Below are positions 61,270-64,000 of a DNA stretch of 64,000 nt, in pieces. The number at the start of each line of letters is the position of its first letter. The first letter of the stretch is position 1. The stretch lies in NCBI GenBank assembly GCA_044225555.1, contig JBGAIM010000022.1, positions 11,240 through 75,239 on the forward strand, read 5' to 3'. Source of the stretch: JADLHS01 sp044225555 (lineage in GTDB: Bacteria > Verrucomicrobiota > Verrucomicrobiia > Limisphaerales > JADLHS01). A program made the position numbers and the translations under genes. A model generated the notes under the pieces. It did no database searches and was not told the origin of the DNA. It worked only from the letters and a program-made list of their open reading frames with translations.

Positions 61270-61377
61270 GCTGCGTCAGGTATCGGACCTGAATCCCGGG
61301 CAAGGCGCAAACCCGGGTGGCCGGCCCAATCGGGGTGCGGCCACCGGGTTCATCGCGTTCGGGCTTTCTTGTTCAAC

Positions 61378-62226
61378 TCACTTGGCCCGCAGATTTTCGG
61401 GCAAGGGGAAATAGCCCACGTCCTTCACCACTTTCTGACCGTCCCCGCTGCGAATCCAGTTCAGGTAGGCAGCAATCTCGCCCTTGTCGAGCGCCGGATT
61501 CACGTAAACGTAGAGGTAGCGCCAGATGGGATACTTCTGGCCGATGACATTTTCCTCGGTCGGCTCGACCGCCGGTGAAGAGTCGTCTGCTTTAACATTT
61601 AGATGTTTTGCCCCCGCGCCGTAGGCTGCACCGCCGTAACCAATGCCATTTTTGTCCTTGGCGACTGCTTGGAGAACTGCGGCCGTGCCAGGCATAGTCT
61701 GCGCGCTGGCGGCAAAGTCCTTGCCCTTGAGCACGTGCTCCTTGAAGAACTCATACGTGCCGGAGCTGTTCTCGCGACTGTAAACGGTGATCGGCCCGTC
61801 CGTCCCGCCGAGTTCCTTCCAGTTCTTGATCTTGCCCGTGAAGATGAGTTCGAGCTGGTCGAGCGAAAGCTCTTTCACCGGATTGTCAGCGCTGACGTAA
61901 ACCGAGAGGCCGTCAATGGCCACCTTGTATTCCGTGGGTCGTTTGTTGAAGGCCTTGACGCAACTTTCGATTTCCTTGGCTTTGATTTTGCGCGAGGCGT
62001 TGCACAAGTCAGTGGCCTGGTTTTGGAGCGCGGCGAAGCCCGTCCCCGACCCGCCGCCGGTGACCTGAATTTTCACGTCCGGTTTCTGCCCCATATAAAC
62101 CTCCGCCCATTTCTGCGCGAGGATGACGAGCGTGTCCGAGCCTTTGACGGTAATCGAGCCGGCGTTGGCTGTCGCCGCCGCTGCCAGCAGCAGCATTATG
62201 AGTGTTGTCGGAATTTTCATTTTCAT
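61378..62226 (-). CDS. pstS: Periplasmic phosphate-binding protein PstS
   Basis: 282 residues from the ATG at 62226 (another at 62220). Signal peptide ending near ATANA. Phosphate-site segments are ITVKGSDTLVILAQKWAEVY, VTGGGSGTGFAALQNQATDL and ITVYSRENSSGTYEFFKEHV. The short form with IRSGDGQKVVKDVGYFPL is the PstS family of the SphX/PtsS type. Confidence 0.95.
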   Translation of the reverse strand: MKMKIPTTLIMLLLAAAATANAGSITVKGSDTLVILAQKWAEVYMGQKPDVKIQVTGGGSGTGFAALQNQATDLCNASRKIKAKEIESCVKAFNKRPTEYKVAIDGLSVYVSADNPVKELSLDQLELIFTGKIKNWKELGGTDGPITVYSRENSSGTYEFFKEHVLKGKDFAASAQTMPGTAAVLQAVAKDKNGIGYGGAAYGAGAKHLNVKADDSSPAVEPTEENVIGQKYPIWRYLYVYVNPALDKGEIAAYLNWIRSGDGQKVVKDVGYFPLPENLRAK

Positions 62227-62289
62227 GATGTCTAGCAGTTTAGTCATTGTTAAAGCGATTGGATGTTACGTTCCGGCAAATAGTTTGGT

Positions 62290-63639
62290 TTAGAATTTCC
62301 ACATGGCATCCACCTGCACCCGGTTCATTTTGCTGTCGGAACCCGCTGGCGATGCGTTCACTAACTCGGTGCGAAACCATTTCGCCGAAAGGATGATGCA
62401 ATCGTAGGGCGAGTAGGCCAGTTTGACGACGTGTCCTTGCACGCCCGTGCCCGAACCGTAACCCGCTCCCAAGCCCGAATTGGCCTGAGCGGTCTGATAA
62501 AACGCTCCGAAATCCGAGTCCACGAGTTCTTCCCACCACGCGTTGCCTCCGAGGTATTTCCAAGTATATGCAAGTTCCCAAGTGTGCTTCTTGCCCGCCT
62601 TGCCGATCAAAATCCCCGCCGAGTAACCAAAGTTGTCGGCTGAAGTTGGCGCCGTGGCTGGGGCTGCTGGGTTGATGATGAAGTCGCCACCCACCTTGAT
62701 CGGAAACGCGCCGGAATAAAATGGGGCTTTGTCGAAGGTATAAGTCAACGACGCATCAGTCACAATCGGATTGAAGTTGTAAACCGGCGCCGTGACGACA
62801 TCGCGGTCGTTGCCGCGATTGATATTCGGGACGGCCGCGTTGAGGAGTGCCTGATCGTTCTGAATGAAAAGGCCGGCCACCCCCACGGAGGTTTTTACCT
62901 TGGGCGTCCAAACGGAATCGAGACGCGCCTGCACCCCATACATGTAGGCATCGGAACTGGACGCCCCTAGTTCATCGAGCACAAACGCGCCCCCGATCAA
63001 TTGCGCCGTTTGAACATCATTAAACCGATAGGCCGATTGCATGGCCATGCCCTCGGGAGTGTAATCCGGATCAAAAACCAGATCCGTGAATACAAACGGG
63101 TTCTCCATCTTGCCCACGGTGAGACTGCCGGAAAGATGCGGCCCTTTCAACGGCGACCACTTGCCATAGGCCTGGTCAATATAGATGAACTTTTTGGAGC
63201 CATTTTCCTGAAACGTACTGTTGCCCGAGATTGGATCGCCGCCCGAAGTGCCGACGGGTTCGCTGGAAGTGAGCCGGAAGCCGGCCTCAAAGTCATCCAT
63301 CAGCGTCGCCACCGCCCCGAAACGCAGGCGGAAGCGGTAACGGTTACGATCCACGAACGCCGGGTTGTCCGAGGTGAAGTTCTCATACCGCACGCGAACA
63401 TCCCCGTTGAACTTGAGCGCCGTAACCCAGTCTGGCATGCCCGTCTTTGCCGCGTAAGCCTTGTCGAAATCTTTATCGGATTCAGACCGGAGGTCGTTGG
63501 CTTCCTTGACCGTCAGGACCCCTTTGTCCACCAGCTTGTCCAGCAATGAATCCACGCTTTGCGCGTGGCCGTTAATGACAAACGCCACCACCGCCGCCGT
63601 GGCGAGGAGGCCCGCCTTCTTCAATTTGTATCTTTTCAT
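62290..63639 (-). CDS. Putative outer-membrane porin heading the phosphate operon
   Basis: 449 residues, signal peptide ending near NGHAQS. A helical stretch of about 40 residues (SLLDKLVDKGVLTVKEANDL) precedes the barrel, as in trimeric porins with a coiled N-terminus. ALKFNGDVRVRYENF starts the 16-18-strand barrel, and the last strand ends in VQVDAMWKF with C-terminal Phe. The family is a general putative porin. Its place 63 bases upstream of pstS suggests passage of phosphate. Confidence 0.85.
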   Translation of the reverse strand: MKRYKLKKAGLLATAAVVAFVINGHAQSVDSLLDKLVDKGVLTVKEANDLRSESDKDFDKAYAAKTGMPDWVTALKFNGDVRVRYENFTSDNPAFVDRNRYRFRLRFGAVATLMDDFEAGFRLTSSEPVGTSGGDPISGNSTFQENGSKKFIYIDQAYGKWSPLKGPHLSGSLTVGKMENPFVFTDLVFDPDYTPEGMAMQSAYRFNDVQTAQLIGGAFVLDELGASSSDAYMYGVQARLDSVWTPKVKTSVGVAGLFIQNDQALLNAAVPNINRGNDRDVVTAPVYNFNPIVTDASLTYTFDKAPFYSGAFPIKVGGDFIINPAAPATAPTSADNFGYSAGILIGKAGKKHTWELAYTWKYLGGNAWWEELVDSDFGAFYQTAQANSGLGAGYGSGTGVQGHVVKLAYSPYDCIILSAKWFRTELVNASPAGSDSKMNRVQVDAMWKF

Positions 63640-63677
63640 TCACGTTGAGGTTCAGAGTTCGGGGAAAGTTTGGTGCC

Positions 63678-63721
63678 GAAGCGTTACAGCCAAACGGCGG
63701 AAAGGTTACGATTGTGTGACA
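63678..63721 (-). promoter_or_regulatory. Candidate Pho box
   Basis: On the minus strand, four 11-base units begin TGTCACA, CGTAACC, CGCCGTT and TGTAACG. Three of the four match the PhoB half-site TGTCA/TGTAAC in 11-base phase, as in known Pho boxes. It lies 39-82 bases before the porin start. Confidence 0.5.
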
Positions 63722-63735
63722 AACCCGGGCGGCGG

Positions 63736-63769
63736 GAAAAAGCCGGAAGAACCTTGCGGCTCTTCCGGC
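63736..63769 (-). terminator. Intrinsic terminator downstream of the transposase
   Basis: Stem GCCGGAAGA (63742-63750) with TCTTCCGGC (63761-63769), 10-base loop. On the minus strand it is followed by TTTTTCCC. It would end transcripts entering from the IS element before the Pho box. Confidence 0.8.
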
Positions 63770-63874
63770 CCGCGTTCAGGTGATGACAGATCACCTGCGA
63801 ACTCTTGAACTTCAACGCGGAAACTCAGCTTGAAGCGCTTCATCATGTCGCGCTTTGTAATCCTAGAAGCCATC

Positions 63875-64000
63875 TCATAAATACCTCAAGAGGATAATGG
63901 CTGCACCCAGGTGAAGGAAACCTTGGAAGTTTTCCGCGTGATATTCGTAGCGCACCACCAACCGACGGAAGTTAAACAGCCAGGCAAAGAGCCGTTCGAT
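63875..64000 (-). mobile_element. IS5-type transposase, C-terminal end (runs off the right edge)
   Basis: The last 41 codons are inside the window: IERLFAWLFNFRRLVVRYEY, then HAENFQGFLHLGAAIILLRY and L. This is the typical C-terminus of IS5-family DDE transposases (R-x-F-A-W-L-x-x-F-R-R-L-V-x-R-Y-E). The catalytic Glu region lies partly outside. A 55-codon ORF starting one base after this stop (63706-63873) is unsupported. The left inverted repeat of the element cannot be defined without the other end. Confidence 0.8.

Noticed and set aside
60448..61578. 376-codon plus-strand frame opposite pstC
   Set aside because: pstC is unmistakable on the other strand; this frame has no protein-like features.
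63706..63873. 55-codon ORF starting one base after the transposase stop
   Set aside because: It contains the terminator hairpin and the Pho-box region and matches nothing I know; not supported as a gene.

Overview
The window comes from a Verrucomicrobiota bacterium, most likely of the Pedosphaera/Limisphaerales type. That assignment is inferred from gene content: many scattered prepilin-like secreted proteins with FTLIELLVVIAIIA N-termini, three PEP-CTERM proteins, planctomycete-type cytochrome c domains fused to other domains, and about a dozen secreted proteins that end in a shared (F/Y)-Y-R-x-R-x-P C-terminal module. The DNA is moderately GC-rich. No rRNA or CRISPR array is present. One tRNA gene, an initiator tRNA-Met, is complete.

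Layout. 0-8 kb: a prepilin-like fragment, a GH28 polygalacturonase-like lipoprotein, and a divergent giant pectate lyase with passenger-type repeats that is split by a frameshift. 7.8-15.5 kb: an inositol monophosphatase, then a minus-strand run that starts with an octaheme cytochrome and an MtrB-like outer-membrane barrel carrying its own heme domain. Two secreted cupredoxins, RdgB and a secreted cyclophilin follow. This run is a candidate porin-cytochrome electron conduit. 15.8-32 kb: an ECF sigma/anti-sigma pair, a PQQ-type sugar dehydrogenase with Ig domains, envelope proteins, a second ECF sigma operon ending in a bactofilin-like/RDD membrane protein, an alcohol dehydrogenase, a rhodanese, and a three-gene set of two paralogous surface proteins plus a prepilin. 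32-37 kb, plus strand: a lipoprotein, the initiator tRNA with its terminator, a secreted adhesin-like protein, and a cytochrome-ankyrin-cytochrome-cyclase-repeat fusion protein.

37-54 kb is the most unusual part. About 21 genes lie head to tail on the minus strand, many with 1-4 base overlaps. They include two paralogous copper cassettes (HMA metallochaperone, SCO-like protein, CusF-SCO fusion), one of which carries a decayed SCO copy. They also include four copies of a small membrane-anchored family with the motif FDGxHPCxMCK that I cannot assign to a named family. Three prepilin-like genes are present, two of them translationally coupled by GTGA to a secreted protein. The rest are His-rich or Met-rich secreted proteins, a monoheme cytochrome c, a tyrosine phosphatase fused to cytochrome c', a trypsin-like protease and a PfpI-like protein. 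I read this as a surface or periplasmic copper (possibly zinc) handling system that has expanded by duplication.

54-64 kb: an NfeD-like protease, a putative Na+/H+ antiporter, a phosphate operon (porin, pstS, pstC, pstA, pstB, phoU) with a candidate Pho box, and the 3' end of an IS5-type transposase at the window edge.
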